DNA of 64,000 nt from Acidiferrimicrobium sp. IK (lineage in GTDB: Bacteria > Actinomycetota > Acidimicrobiia > Acidimicrobiales > Palsa-688), in the NCBI RefSeq assembly GCF_025499425.1, contig NZ_JAIMCB010000011.1:63819-127818 (forward strand). Direction: 5' to 3'. The notes below the pieces were generated by a model, which made no database searches, was not told the DNA's origin, and saw only the letters and a list, made by a program, of their open reading frames with translations. A program made the translations under genes and the position numbers. This document shows, piece by piece, positions 1-8,226 of the stretch. Each line of letters opens with the position of its first letter. The first letter of the stretch is position 1.

Positions 1-219
1 GGTCGTGTCCACGATTGACAGCCCGTAGGGGGTGGGTCCGACGTCGGTGTTGGCGGTGGCGGTCAGGGTGACGGTCTGCCCGGCTTGGGGCGCCGTGGTG
101 CTGGCGGCCAGCGTCACCGAGTACGACGGCGAGGTAGTGGTTGGCGCTGTGTTAGCTGCCGGAGCGGCCCCGGGGGCAGCCAACAGGAACGACCACACAA
201 TGCGGAATAGAAACCACAA
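1..219 (-). CDS. N-terminal part of a secreted protein, cut by the window edge
   Basis: This is the first 73 codons of a gene that continues past the left edge. The N-terminus reads as a signal peptide: a hydrophobic stretch (LWFLFRIVWSFLLAAPGAAP) followed by a Thr/Pro/Ala-rich linker. After it comes a segment with alternating beta-strand character (YSVTLAAS, GQTVTLTATA) that resembles the start of a bacterial Ig-like domain. I chose a TTG start because AAGGGG lies 8 bases upstream; a GTG 27 bases further in is also possible. An exported surface or secreted protein is inferred; its function is not visible in the part present. Confidence 0.55.
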   Translation of the reverse strand, partial: MWFLFRIVWSFLLAAPGAAPAANTAPTTTSPSYSVTLAASTTAPQAGQTVTLTATANTDVGPTPYGLSIVDTT

Positions 220-598
220 AACAGAGACCCCTTGTCGGTCCGGGCAGCCGGATGACGATTAAGTGACGTTCAGCCGCTAATGCCTTGGCAATCGGAATGC
301 CATTCGTTGGCGAACGGTACTAACCAGCTTGGTGTAGCGCAAGCGGCCGCCGCACTTAATCCCGCGCTTTGCGCGCTCCACTTCGAGTCACCTCATTTGG
401 TGCTGGATCCGGCGCAGACAGTGGTCTTGCTCTATAACGCAAAAAGGTCAAAGCGGTGTATTCCATCACGGATGAGGCTGAGTCTGGGCCGGCGCGCGAG
501 TTGTTCGATCTCTCGATGTGGTCGGCTCGCGTCGGAGTAGCCTCCGCCGCACCGGCGCGGCGCATTCGACTCGGTATGGCCGGGGTCTTCGAGTCCCG
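220..598. other. Intergenic region with no convincing gene
   Basis: About 380 bp separate the secreted-protein start from the 3' end of the TetR gene on the same strand. I see no coding sequence with family character, no tRNA and no clear promoter. A short GCGC-TTT-GCGC palindrome lies near 365-376. TTCGAGTCCC near 588 looks like a tRNA T-arm, but no cloverleaf can be built around it. The base composition is slightly less GC-rich than the flanking genes. Confidence 0.5.
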
Positions 599-1285
599 TC
601 ATGGAGAATGCGAGCTCTGGGCCGCGCTCTCGATCTCGGGCGCCCCTACGCGACGCTGCAGTTGATGGTATTTCCGAGCGCCGGTGGCGCCCTGCTCCGA
701 AAGCGGGCCCTCGAGGCTCGGTGCGAGCGCCCCTAGCGCTCCGAGCGCGGCGAGGGCGGCGTCGCGCAGCAGGGAGCTCATCGCCGGGGCCGGCAGGCGG
801 GCGCTGAAGGGGGTGGAGTTGATGAGGCCGAGCGTGGCGTGGGTGCCCGCCAGAGCCACGTCGGGCTCGACGCCGGTCACCGCCACCACCGTTTCCACCC
901 ACAACTCGACATAGCGCCGCTGCAGGCCGCGCACCTGACGGCGGGCCGGCTCGGGGACCGCGTCGAGGTCGCGGGCCTGCAGGGTGATGAGCGCCGGCTC
1001 GGCCAACGCGAACGCCACATGACCTTCGACCAGCGCCACCAAGGCGGCCGGCGGGTCGGGCCGGTTGGAGACCTGGAGGCGACCGCCCTCGAGCAGCCGG
1101 TGGCTGACATCGAGCAACAGCTCGGCGAGTATCGCCTCCTTGCCCGGGAAGTGGCGGTACAGCGCCGGCCCTGAGACCCCGGCGGCAGCTCCGAGCTCGT
1201 CGATCGACACCCCGTGGAAGCCGCGGCGGGCGAAGAGGGGCGCCGCCACTTGAAGTATCTGCGCCCGCCTCGACCCGGCCACCAC
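599..1285 (-). CDS. TetR/AcrR-family transcriptional regulator
   Basis: This 228-residue protein starts with a typical TetR DNA-binding domain: RRAQILQVAAPLFARRGF, then a helix-turn-helix ending in SGPALYRHFPGKEAILAEL (about residues 5-60). The rest is the all-helical ligand-binding domain and a disordered-looking tail from about residue 200. It is transcribed away from the acyl-CoA carboxylase operon with only 43 bp between the two start codons, so it probably represses that operon and responds to an acyl-CoA or a related metabolite (inference from position). The GTG start is the first in frame. A near-palindrome in the shared promoter is listed separately. Confidence 0.9.
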   Translation of the reverse strand: MVAGSRRAQILQVAAPLFARRGFHGVSIDELGAAAGVSGPALYRHFPGKEAILAELLLDVSHRLLEGGRLQVSNRPDPPAALVALVEGHVAFALAEPALITLQARDLDAVPEPARRQVRGLQRRYVELWVETVVAVTGVEPDVALAGTHATLGLINSTPFSARLPAPAMSSLLRDAALAALGALGALAPSLEGPLSEQGATGARKYHQLQRRVGAPEIESAAQSSHSP

Positions 1286-1289
1286 CCAA

Positions 1290-1320
1290 GGCTAGCGCCG
1301 GGCGTGAACGATCGCTAACC
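1290..1320. promoter_or_regulatory. Candidate TetR operator (imperfect inverted repeat)
   Basis: GGCTAGCG (1290-1297) and CGCTAACC (1313-1320) are inverted repeats matching in 7 of 8 positions, separated by 15 bp. They fill most of the 43-bp gap between the divergent TetR and carboxylase start codons. This is where an autoregulating TetR protein would bind and block both genes. The assignment rests on symmetry and position only. Confidence 0.4.
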
Positions 1321-1328
1321 TCGGGGTC

Positions 1329-2942
1329 GTGGGATACCCGATCATCCCGGTGTCGGCGGATTCGGCGTCGGAGCAGTGGAAGGCCAACGAGACCCATCAC
1401 CGGGGGTTGGCCGCCGACCTCAACCAGCGCCTGGCGACCGCCGCGGTCGGCGGCTCGGAGTCGTCACGGGCCCGGCACCGGTCCCGAGGGAAGCTCCTGC
1501 CGCGAGAGCGCATCGATGCGCTGCTCGACCCGGGCGCACCCTTCCTCGAGCTGTCGCCGCTGGCGGCTATGGGCCTCTACGGCGGTGACGCTCCCGCGGC
1601 GGGGATCATCACCGGCGTCGGCCGGGTGTCGGGCCGGGAGTGCGTGGTCGTGGTCAACGACGCCACCGTGAAGGGCGGGACCTACTACCCGTTGACGGTC
1701 AAGAAGCACCTCCGAGCCCAGGAGGTGGCGCGCGACAACCGTCTGCCGTGCATCTACCTGGTCGACTCCGGGGGCGCCTTCCTGCCGGCTCAGGACGAGG
1801 TGTTCCCCGACCGCGACCACTTCGGGCGGATCTTTTACAACCAGGCCACCATGTCCGCCGAGGGCATCCCGCAGCTTGCCGCGGTGCTCGGCAGCTGCAC
1901 CGCCGGCGGCGCCTACGTCCCCGCCATGAGCGACGAGGCGGTGATCGTCCGCAACCAGGGCACCATCTTCCTCGGCGGCCCGCCGCTGGTGAAGGCCGCC
2001 ACCGGCGAGGTGGTCAGCGCCGAAGAACTCGGCGGCGGCGACCTCCACGCCCACCGCTCGGGCGTCACCGACCACCTGGCCCACGACGACCGCCACGCCC
2101 TGACCATCCTGCGCGACATCGTCGCCTCCCTCGCCCCCCGGCCGCCCGTGCCCTGGGAGGTCACCCCGACCGAGCCGCCGGCCCATCCCCAGGAGGACCT
2201 CTACGGCCTGATTCCCGCCGACACCAGGACCCCCTACGACGTCCGCGAAGTCATCGCCCGCCTGGTCGACGGGTCACGGATGCTCGAGTTCAAAGCCGAG
2301 TACGGCTCGACGCTGGTGTGCGGTTTCGCCCGTGTCCACGGCCACCCGGTGGGCATCGTCGCCAACAACGGCGTTTTGTTCTCCGAGTCGGCCATGAAGG
2401 GCGCCCATTTCATCGAGCTGTGCGACCAGCGCCGCATCCCCTTGCTGTTCCTGCAAAACATCAGCGGTTTCATGGTCGGGCGGGACTACGAGGCCGGCGG
2501 GATCGCCAAGCATGGGGCCAAGATGGTCACCGCGGTCGCCTGCGCCCGGGTGCCCAAGCTCACCGTGGTGATCGGCGGCAGCTTCGGCGCCGGCAACTAC
2601 TCGATGTGCGGGCGGGCCTACTCCCCCCGGTTCCTCTGGATGTGGCCCAACGCCCGGATATCGGTGATGGGCGGCGAGCAGGCCGCGTCGGTGCTGGCCA
2701 CCGTCCGGCGAGAGCAGATCGAGGGGAAAGGGGGCGAGTGGCCGGCAGCCGAGGAGGAAGAGTTCAAGTCCCCCATCCGGGAGCAGTACGAGGCGCAGGG
2801 CCACCCGTACTACTCGACCGCCCGGCTGTGGGACGACGGCATCATCGACCCGGCCCAGACCCGCACCGTTCTCGGGCTGGCCCTTTCCGCCACTGCCAAC
2901 GCCCCGCTCGCCGCCGCCGGCTACGGCGTCTGGAGGATGTAG
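1329..2942 (+). CDS. Acyl-CoA carboxylase beta subunit (methylcrotonyl-CoA carboxylase type)
   Basis: This 537-residue carboxyltransferase moves CO2 from biotin to an acyl-CoA. It has the crotonase-fold halves of the family: an N-terminal half with the [11 protein letters not shown] entry motif and [20 protein letters not shown], and a C-terminal half with [33 protein letters not shown] and [20 protein letters not shown]. The wording around [11 protein letters not shown] and [11 protein letters not shown] is that of methylcrotonyl-CoA or geranyl-CoA carboxylase beta subunits rather than propionyl-CoA carboxylase. The alpha subunit starts 3 bp after the stop, so the two are translated together. 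The GTG start is not certain; a second GTG lies 21 bases downstream. Leucine catabolism is the likely pathway, but hydratase and lyase genes are not next to it. Confidence 0.9.
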   Translation: MGYPIIPVSADSASEQWKANETHHRGLAADLNQRLATAAVGGSESSRARHRSRGKLLPRERIDALLDPGAPFLELSPLAAMGLYGGDAPAAGIITGVGRVSGRECVVVVNDATVKGGTYYPLTVKKHLRAQEVARDNRLPCIYLVDSGGAFLPAQDEVFPDRDHFGRIFYNQATMSAEGIPQLAAVLGSCTAGGAYVPAMSDEAVIVRNQGTIFLGGPPLVKAATGEVVSAEELGGGDLHAHRSGVTDHLAHDDRHALTILRDIVASLAPRPPVPWEVTPTEPPAHPQEDLYGLIPADTRTPYDVREVIARLVDGSRMLEFKAEYGSTLVCGFARVHGHPVGIVANNGVLFSESAMKGAHFIELCDQRRIPLLFLQNISGFMVGRDYEAGGIAKHGAKMVTAVACARVPKLTVVIGGSFGAGNYSMCGRAYSPRFLWMWPNARISVMGGEQAASVLATVRREQIEGKGGEWPAAEEEEFKSPIREQYEAQGHPYYSTARLWDDGIIDPAQTRTVLGLALSATANAPLAAAGYGVWRM

Positions 2943-2945
2943 GCA

Positions 2946-5120
2946 GTGCCCCGCACGAGCAACGGACCTTCGGACTCACAACCAGTGCTCCCCACGGGCA
3001 ACGGACCTTCGGGCTCACAACCAGTGCTCCGCACGGGCAACGGACCTTCGGACTCACAACCAGTGCTCCGCACGGGCAACGGCTTGTTCCGTGCGGTCCT
3101 GGTCGCCAACAGGGGGGAGATCGCACGGCGCATCTTCTCCACCCTCTCCGCCCTCGGGATCGAGTCGATCGCGGTCTACACCGACGCCGACCGCGCCGCG
3201 TCCCACGTCGCCGCCGCCGACCGGGCGCTGCGCATCGGCAGCTACCTGTCCGTGGAGGACGTGGTCGCCGCCGCGGTGGCCGCCGGTGCCGATGCCGTCC
3301 ACCCGGGTTACGGTTTCCTCTCCGAGCGAGCCGCCCTGGCCGCGGCCGTGGAGACCGCCGGCGTGACTTGGATCGGGCCGCCGCCCGCCTCCATAGACGC
3401 GATGGGGGACAAGATCCGGGCCAAGGCGACCGTCGCCGCGGCCGGGGTCCCCGTCGTGCCGGGCGTTTCGGGCGCCGGGCTGAGCGTGGCCGAGCTGGCG
3501 GCCGCCGCCGTCGAGGTCGGGCTGCCCGTCCTGCTCAAGCCGTCCGCCGGCGGCGGCGGCAAGGGCATGCGCAGGGTCGCCGACCCGGCCGCGCTACCCG
3601 AGGAGATCGCCGCCGCCCAGCGCGAAGCCGCCGGCGCCTTCGGCGACGACACCCTCCTCGTCGAGCGGTGGATCACCCGGCCTCGCCACATCGAGATCCA
3701 GGTGTTCGCCGACAGCCACGGCGGGGTCATCCACCTCGGTGAGCGGGAGTGCTCCCTGCAGCGCCGACACCAAAAGATCATCGAGGAGGCGCCCTCCGCC
3801 CTCCTCACCCCCGACCAGCGGGCGGCCATGGGGGCCAGCGCGGTCGCCGCCGCCCGCAGCTGCGGGTACGTGGGAGCGGGAACCGTCGAGTTCATCGTCT
3901 CCTCCGACGCGCCGGGTGACTACTTCTTCATGGAGATGAACACCCGACTCCAAGTCGAGCACCCCGTAACCGAGATGGTCACCGGCCTCGACCTGGTCGA
4001 GTGGCAGCTGCGGATCGCCGCCGGCGCCCCGCTGCCCCTGACCCAAGACCAGGTGACCATGGACGGCCACGCCGTCGAAGCCCGGGTCTATGCCGAGGAC
4101 CCGGCCCGGGGCTTCCTCCCCGCCGCCGGGCCGATCGCGCTGCTGCGCGAGCCACGCGGCCGGCCCGGGGTCCGGGTGGACTCAGGCATCGCCGCGGGCG
4201 GCACCGTCGGCACCGGGTTCGACCCGATGCTGTCCAAGATCATCGCGTGGGGACCCGACCGCCCCGCCGCCCTGGCCCGCCTGCGCGCCGCGCTGGCGTC
4301 GAGCGCGGTGCTCGGGGTCACCACCAACGTCGGGTTCCTCGGCCGGCTTCTCGCCGACCCCGACGTGGCCACCGGCCGCTTGGACACCGAGCTGGTCGAC
4401 CGGGTAGCAGCCGACCTGGCGGCACCCCCCAAGCCCGACGAGGACGCCGCGGCGGTGGCCGCGGCCCTCGCCCTGGCGCTCGAACTCGAACCCGGCGGAG
4501 GGGCCGTCGTCGACCCGTGGGATGTACCGGGCGGATGGCGCCTCGGCGCCCCGGCCGAGACCGTCTGGCGGGTCCGCCTCTCCGGTCGGCCCGTCACCCT
4601 CGGTGTGACCGGCCGGGCCGCCAGCGCCTCCGTCCGGGTCGCTCGCGGCGAGACCGCCCTCGGCGACGAGCCGGCCGTCGAAGCCTCCACCCACCCCTCG
4701 GCGGCTGGTGAGATGGTCGTTCGCGTCGGCGGCACCTCGACGACCTGGACGGTGGCCCGAACCGGTGACGGGCTGTGGCTCGGCCACGGCGGGGACAGTT
4801 GGCGAGTAGCGCCCGACCCCGCGCTCCTAGCCGGAGCCGCGGCCGTCGCCGGCGACGGCGGTCCGGTCACCAGCCCGATGCCCGGCACCGTGCTGGCGGT
4901 CCACGTCGGCGCCGGCGAGGAGGTCGCGGCCGGCCAGCGGCTGGTCACCGTGGAAGCAATGAAGATGGAACACGTGGTCGTAGCTCCCGTCGCTGGCACC
5001 GTTACCTCGCTGCCTGCGGCAGTCGGCCGCTCCGTCGCGCTCGACGAGACCCTCGCCGTGGTGACCCCGGCCGACCACCCCGCCGATTTCTCCAACCCTT
5101 CTGAGGAGGTCCCCTCGTGA
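2946..5120 (+). CDS. Acyl-CoA carboxylase alpha subunit (biotin carboxylase + biotin carrier)
   Basis: This 724-residue protein carboxylates its own biotin with ATP and bicarbonate. Order: biotin carboxylase N-domain from FRAVLVANRGEIARR (about residue 48), ATP-grasp domain with the glycine loop PSAGGGGKGMR and the EMNTRLQVEHPVTE motif, a BT-like linker, and a C-terminal biotinyl domain with EAMKMEH, where Lys673 should carry biotin. GGAGG sits 9 bases before the GTG start. The odd part is the first 45 residues: three copies of a 13-residue repeat (TGNGPSDSQPVLR type) precede the conserved start. A TTG just before FRAVLVANRG could be the ancestral start, but it lacks a ribosome-binding site. 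The stop overlaps the dehydrogenase start. Confidence 0.92.
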   Translation: MPRTSNGPSDSQPVLPTGNGPSGSQPVLRTGNGPSDSQPVLRTGNGLFRAVLVANRGEIARRIFSTLSALGIESIAVYTDADRAASHVAAADRALRIGSYLSVEDVVAAAVAAGADAVHPGYGFLSERAALAAAVETAGVTWIGPPPASIDAMGDKIRAKATVAAAGVPVVPGVSGAGLSVAELAAAAVEVGLPVLLKPSAGGGGKGMRRVADPAALPEEIAAAQREAAGAFGDDTLLVERWITRPRHIEIQVFADSHGGVIHLGERECSLQRRHQKIIEEAPSALLTPDQRAAMGASAVAAARSCGYVGAGTVEFIVSSDAPGDYFFMEMNTRLQVEHPVTEMVTGLDLVEWQLRIAAGAPLPLTQDQVTMDGHAVEARVYAEDPARGFLPAAGPIALLREPRGRPGVRVDSGIAAGGTVGTGFDPMLSKIIAWGPDRPAALARLRAALASSAVLGVTTNVGFLGRLLADPDVATGRLDTELVDRVAADLAAPPKPDEDAAAVAAALALALELEPGGGAVVDPWDVPGGWRLGAPAETVWRVRLSGRPVTLGVTGRAASASVRVARGETALGDEPAVEASTHPSAAGEMVVRVGGTSTTWTVARTGDGLWLGHGGDSWRVAPDPALLAGAAAVAGDGGPVTSPMPGTVLAVHVGAGEEVAAGQRLVTVEAMKMEHVVVAPVAGTVTSLPAAVGRSVALDETLAVVTPADHPADFSNPSEEVPS
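2955..3082 (+). repeat. 39-bp in-frame tandem repeat at the 5' end of the carboxylase alpha gene
   Basis: Three full 39-bp units (2955-2993, 2994-3032, 3033-3071) and an 11-bp partial copy lie end to end. They differ at only a few positions, and each has the core ACGGACCTTCGG followed by CTCACAACCAGTGCTCC. Because 39 is divisible by 3, they encode 13-residue repeats. The repeats sit between the start codon and the first conserved residues of the enzyme, so they add a low-complexity N-terminal tail. Near-identity at the DNA level suggests recent slippage or spread of a mobile repeat. Confidence 0.9.
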
Positions 5121-6304
5121 CCCTGACCAGCGGCCTCGACGCCGAGTACGAGGAGCTTCGGTCCACCGTCGAGCGCTTCGCCCGCAGCGAGATCGCCCCG
5201 GTGATCGGTGCCCTGTACGAACGGGAGGAGTTTCCGTATTCGATCGTTGCCAAGATGGGGGAGATGGGGCTTTTCGGCCTGCCGTTCCCGACCGAATATG
5301 GGGGTATGGGAGGTGACTACTTCGCCTTCTGCCTGGTGCTCGAGGAGCTCGCCCGCGTCGACTCGTCGGTCGCGATCACCCTCGAAGCCGGCGTCGGTCT
5401 CGGCGCCATGCCCATCTACCGCTTCGGCACCGAGGCCCAAAAGCAGCAGTGGCTGCCCGACCTCTGCGCCGGCCGGGCCCTTGGTGCGTTCGGCCTGACC
5501 GAACCTGGCGGCGGTAGCGATGCCGGAGGCACCCGGACCACCGCCCGGCGCGACGGGGACGAATGGGTGATCGACGGGTCGAAGGCGTTCATCACCAACT
5601 CCGGTACCGATATCACCTCACTGGTGACGGTCACCGCGGTGACGTCAGGTCAGCCGGCAGGTGGTCAGCCGGCGGGCGGGGGCGTGCCGGCGATCTCGGC
5701 GATCATCGTCCCCGCCGGCACCCCCGGCTTCAGCGTGGCCAAGCCCTACTCCAAGGTCGGCTGGCTCTCGTCGGATACCCACGAGTTGTCCTTCAACGAC
5801 TGCCGGGTGCCGGCGGCAAACCTACTGGGAGAGGAGGGCAGGGGATACGCCCAGTTCCTCCGCACCCTCGACGAGGGCCGGGTGGCGCTGGCCGCTCTCT
5901 CGGTGGGGCTGGCGCAAGGCTGCATCGACGAGAGCCTCCGCTACGTCGACGAGCGCTCGGCGTTCGGGCACAAGATCAGCGAGTACCAGGTGCTCCAGTT
6001 CAAGATCGCCGACATGGAAGCCCGGACCCACACCGCCCGGCTGGCGTGGCACGACGCCGCCGCCAAGCTCCTCGCCGGGCGGCCCTTCAAGCGGGAAGCG
6101 GCCATCGCCAAGCTGGTCGCCTCCGAAGCGGCGATGGCCAACGCCCGGGAGGCCACCCAGATCTTCGGCGGCTACGGGTTCATGAACGACTCGCCCGTCG
6201 GCCGCTTCTACCGCGACGCCAAGATCCTCGAGATCGGCGAGGGGACCTCCGAGGTCCAGCGCATGCTCATCGCCCGCGACCTGGGCTTGCCGGCGCGGAC
6301 CTAA
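5117..6304 (+). CDS. Acyl-CoA dehydrogenase
   Basis: This FAD-dependent enzyme introduces a trans double bond into an acyl-CoA and passes electrons to ETF. It has 395 residues, the usual size, with the family's FGLTEPGGGSDAG and VIDGSKAFITNSG motifs, the middle beta domain, and the C-terminal ATQIFGGYGFMND and EIGEGTSEVQRM signatures. The Glu in EGTSEVQ (about residue 375) is the catalytic-base position of short- and medium-chain enzymes; isovaleryl-CoA dehydrogenases usually have a small residue there, so substrate assignment is open. The loop SGQPAGGQPAGGG is an unusual low-complexity insertion. Its GTG start overlaps the carboxylase alpha stop, so it is the third gene of the operon. Confidence 0.92.
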   Translation: MTLTSGLDAEYEELRSTVERFARSEIAPVIGALYEREEFPYSIVAKMGEMGLFGLPFPTEYGGMGGDYFAFCLVLEELARVDSSVAITLEAGVGLGAMPIYRFGTEAQKQQWLPDLCAGRALGAFGLTEPGGGSDAGGTRTTARRDGDEWVIDGSKAFITNSGTDITSLVTVTAVTSGQPAGGQPAGGGVPAISAIIVPAGTPGFSVAKPYSKVGWLSSDTHELSFNDCRVPAANLLGEEGRGYAQFLRTLDEGRVALAALSVGLAQGCIDESLRYVDERSAFGHKISEYQVLQFKIADMEARTHTARLAWHDAAAKLLAGRPFKREAAIAKLVASEAAMANAREATQIFGGYGFMNDSPVGRFYRDAKILEIGEGTSEVQRMLIARDLGLPART

Positions 6305-6334
6305 AGCCGCCGGCGGGGGCTGGCCGGCGGGGCG

Positions 6335-6374
6335 CCTTGCCGCATTGCCACCTTGCCACCTTGCCGCATTGCCA
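6335..6374. repeat. Direct repeats of CCTTGCCGCATTGCCA downstream of the dehydrogenase
   Basis: CCTTGCCGCATTGCCA occurs at 6335-6350 and again at 6359-6374, with CCTTGCCA between them. The block is flanked on both sides by GGCGCC. It begins about 30 bp after the dehydrogenase stop, in a 353-bp spacer that contains no gene. Its role is unknown; it may be a decayed repeat element. Confidence 0.7.
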
Positions 6375-6387
6375 GGCGCCTCCCGAT

Positions 6388-6495
6388 GCAATCCGCGACA
6401 CACCTCCCCGAGATCTGGGGGGTGTGTCGCGGATTGCACGGCCATTGCCCGGGCAGGGCGCGACAGACGCCTCGCCCCTCCGGGGGGTATGTCGC
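6388..6495. repeat. Two related hairpin repeats (REP-like), the first nearly perfect
   Basis: GCAATCCGCGACACACC (6388-6404) is followed after 16 bases by its exact reverse complement (6421-6437). The interval CCCC-GAGATCT-GGGG continues the stem with one bulged base. A second weaker hairpin of the same design runs from 6460 to 6495 (GCGACAGACGCC ... GGTATGTCGC). The shared GCGACA/TGTCGC ends and C-run/G-run inner stem suggest one repeat family in two copies. The first could also act as a terminator for the upstream operon, but it has no T-run. Nothing else is visible in the rest of the 6305-6657 spacer. Confidence 0.75.
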
Positions 6496-6657
6496 GGAGT
6501 CCGCTTGTTGGACCCACTCGCTCTCGGCGGCCGGCGATCGCCGGGAGCGCCCTGGCCGCCGGCCGGGCTCTGCCCGCCGGCCGGTGCCGCCAGTGCCCTC
6601 CCGACACACCGTCGGACCCGAGCGACAGCGGGCCAGCGCCGTCCTAGGCTCGACGCC

Positions 6658-7200
6658 ATGCTCCAACTCTTCGGATTCGAGACCGTGGGCGTAGCGATCA
6701 GCGACTTGTACTTCGTAGACCCGGACCCCAACCCCGGCCAGGAAACCCCCGAGCGGGGCGTTCGACTCGAAGTCCGCTTACTGGAGCGTCAACCCCTGCA
6801 CGGGTCGATCTACTCGGCGCAGCCGATCGGCGTTGGGCGTCCCGTCTGGCGGGCCGATCTCCTGGAGTCGGTCGAGTCCGCGCCCGGCAGCTACGACCGC
6901 ACCCACCACCACCCGGCCTTCGACGGCTGGGAACCCGGCCGGCGCAACTTCGTGCCGGAGTTGTCGGCTGATCCGCTCGGGTGGGTGGCTGCGCGCCTGG
7001 GTGACCTGCCAGCCCTGCTCGACGAGGCCCGGATAGATCGGGGTCTGGTCGATCCGTCCGACGCCGCCAAGCTGCGCCAGTCTGTCCCCGAGATCATGGA
7101 CGCGACCCGTCGCCTCCTCGGTCGGGTCCACGCCGGCGAGCTGGGCGTTGCTCCAGCTGGCGCCGCGAGCCTCAAGGACGCCCGACTCGGCTGGCTGTAG
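6658..7200 (+). CDS. Conserved-looking hypothetical protein
   Basis: This 180-residue protein starts at an ATG and reads as a compact soluble protein (LFGFETVGVAISDLYFVD; HHHPAFDGWEPGRRNF; helical C-terminus). No signal peptide or membrane segment is visible. I do not recognise the family. The codon use matches the neighbours, and the sequence has the mixed, non-repetitive composition of a real gene. It stands alone, between the repeat-rich spacer and a non-coding stretch (7201-7346), with no ribosome-binding site I can point to. Confidence 0.65.
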   Translation: MLQLFGFETVGVAISDLYFVDPDPNPGQETPERGVRLEVRLLERQPLHGSIYSAQPIGVGRPVWRADLLESVESAPGSYDRTHHHPAFDGWEPGRRNFVPELSADPLGWVAARLGDLPALLDEARIDRGLVDPSDAAKLRQSVPEIMDATRRLLGRVHAGELGVAPAGAASLKDARLGWL

Positions 7201-7346
7201 CAAGCCGACCTCGACCGGCGAAAGCCGCCCGGCGCGGCCCGTCACCGGCGGGGGGCCCCGATCAACTCGGCGGTCGGGGCGGGACTACGAAGCCGCCGGA
7301 TTCTGCCTAGGGCTGCTGAAGCACGCACCCGGCGGCCAGCAGGGGG

Positions 7347-8025
7347 TCAACCAGAGGCCAGCACGCGGTCAACTGCAGCCTGGGCTCGCTTGAGATCGCG
7401 CCACGAGGACCACCCGGCGACCGGGATCCCGGCGACTGGCGCCAGGCGCGGAAGGGTGCGGCGCACCATCGCCCGGGCCAACATCTCGAAGCCGCCGCCC
7501 CGCACCCGTCCCCCGATCGATTCATCCGGACCTAGGTACGCCTCCAGCAGCACCCGGCGCAGGGTCGCCGGGTCGCTGAGACCCGCCGCGCGAAGGCGGC
7601 CCGACGCCACGCAGGCGATCAGGTAGAACTCCACCAGTTCTGCGGCGACCGCCACGGTGCCCGCCGCGCCGGCAGCTGCGGCGGCGGCCGGCGGGGCCTC
7701 GATCCCCAGGCATGCCGAACACCTCGAGGGCAGAGCTGACGGCGGCGCCGACGGCGCCGGTGGCCGCCACGGCGACGCCGCCCGGACCGGGTGCCAGCGG
7801 CACCGAGCCTTTGGCCACCAGGCCCACGATCCGGTCCAGCACCGGCGAGAGGGGCTCAGAGACCCGGGTCAGGGCCTCCGGATCGCGCAGCAACCGGCGG
7901 ATGTCTCTTGGCCGTCGCACAGAGCGCAACTCCCGGCTGAGCGCCGTGGCCTCATCGCGCACGAGCGTGCGGACCGGCTCAGGCAGCCGGTCCCACTGGC
8001 GGGTGAAGGGCGCCGGTGACCGCAT
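7347..8025 (-). pseudogene. Hypothetical protein gene split by a one-base frameshift
   Basis: Two overlapping reading frames join into one sensible protein of about 225 residues if one base is removed from the CCCC run at 7704-7707. The first frame gives MRSPAPFTRQWDRLPEPVRT to SALEVFGMPG; the second continues with an Ala-rich helix and VAAELVEFYLIACVASGRL to the stop at 7347. The C-terminal pattern (helical pair, then PVAGIPVAGWSSWRDLKRA) has some resemblance to EcsC-like proteins, but I am not sure. The change is either a sequencing or assembly error in a G run or a true inactivating mutation. The start was set at the ATG before RSPAPF. Confidence 0.55.
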
Positions 8026-8105
8026 GCTGCAGTTGTACCCCCAGTGCTCAGGCGGCACCCACCGCCGCCGGCCGGCGCCTTTCGCCAAGGTGGGGCCACG
8101 ACATC

Positions 8106-8210
8106 CGGCCCTCCGCCCGCCGGCCCTCCGCCCGCCGGCCCGCCGCCCGCCGCCCGCCGGCCCGCCATCCCTCCGCCAGCCGGCCCTCCGCCCGCCGGCC
8201 CGCCATCCGC
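8106..8210. repeat. GC-rich 15-bp tandem repeat
   Basis: Units of the form CGGCCCTCCGCCCGC are repeated about seven times with variants such as CGGCCCGCCATCCGC. The array lies in the 201-bp spacer between the glycosyltransferase stop and the start of the frameshifted gene. It can be read without stops in several frames, but the product would be pure low-complexity Pro/Ala/Arg or Gly, so I treat it as non-coding. Confidence 0.8.
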
Positions 8211-8226
8211 CGGCTAGCAGCCAGCC

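Noticed and set aside
580..605. Possible tRNA T-arm (TTCGAGTCCC)
   Set aside because: The flanking bases do not pair as a T-stem and no acceptor, D or anticodon arm can be built upstream.
432..1400. Long open frame antisense-shifted to the TetR gene
   Set aside because: The product is Arg/Pro/Ala low-complexity, typical of a shadow frame in high-GC DNA, while the TetR frame has clear family motifs.
2955..3082. CRISPR-like array
   Set aside because: The 39-bp units are directly adjacent, with no unique spacers, and lie inside a coding frame.
1640..3742. 700-codon open frame across the two carboxylase genes
   Set aside because: It is out of frame with both enzymes and is an Arg/Pro-rich shadow.
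6350..6650. Short frames in the hairpin-rich spacer
   Set aside because: They read through the inverted repeats in both directions with the same pattern, so the apparent similarity comes from the repeat and not from protein.
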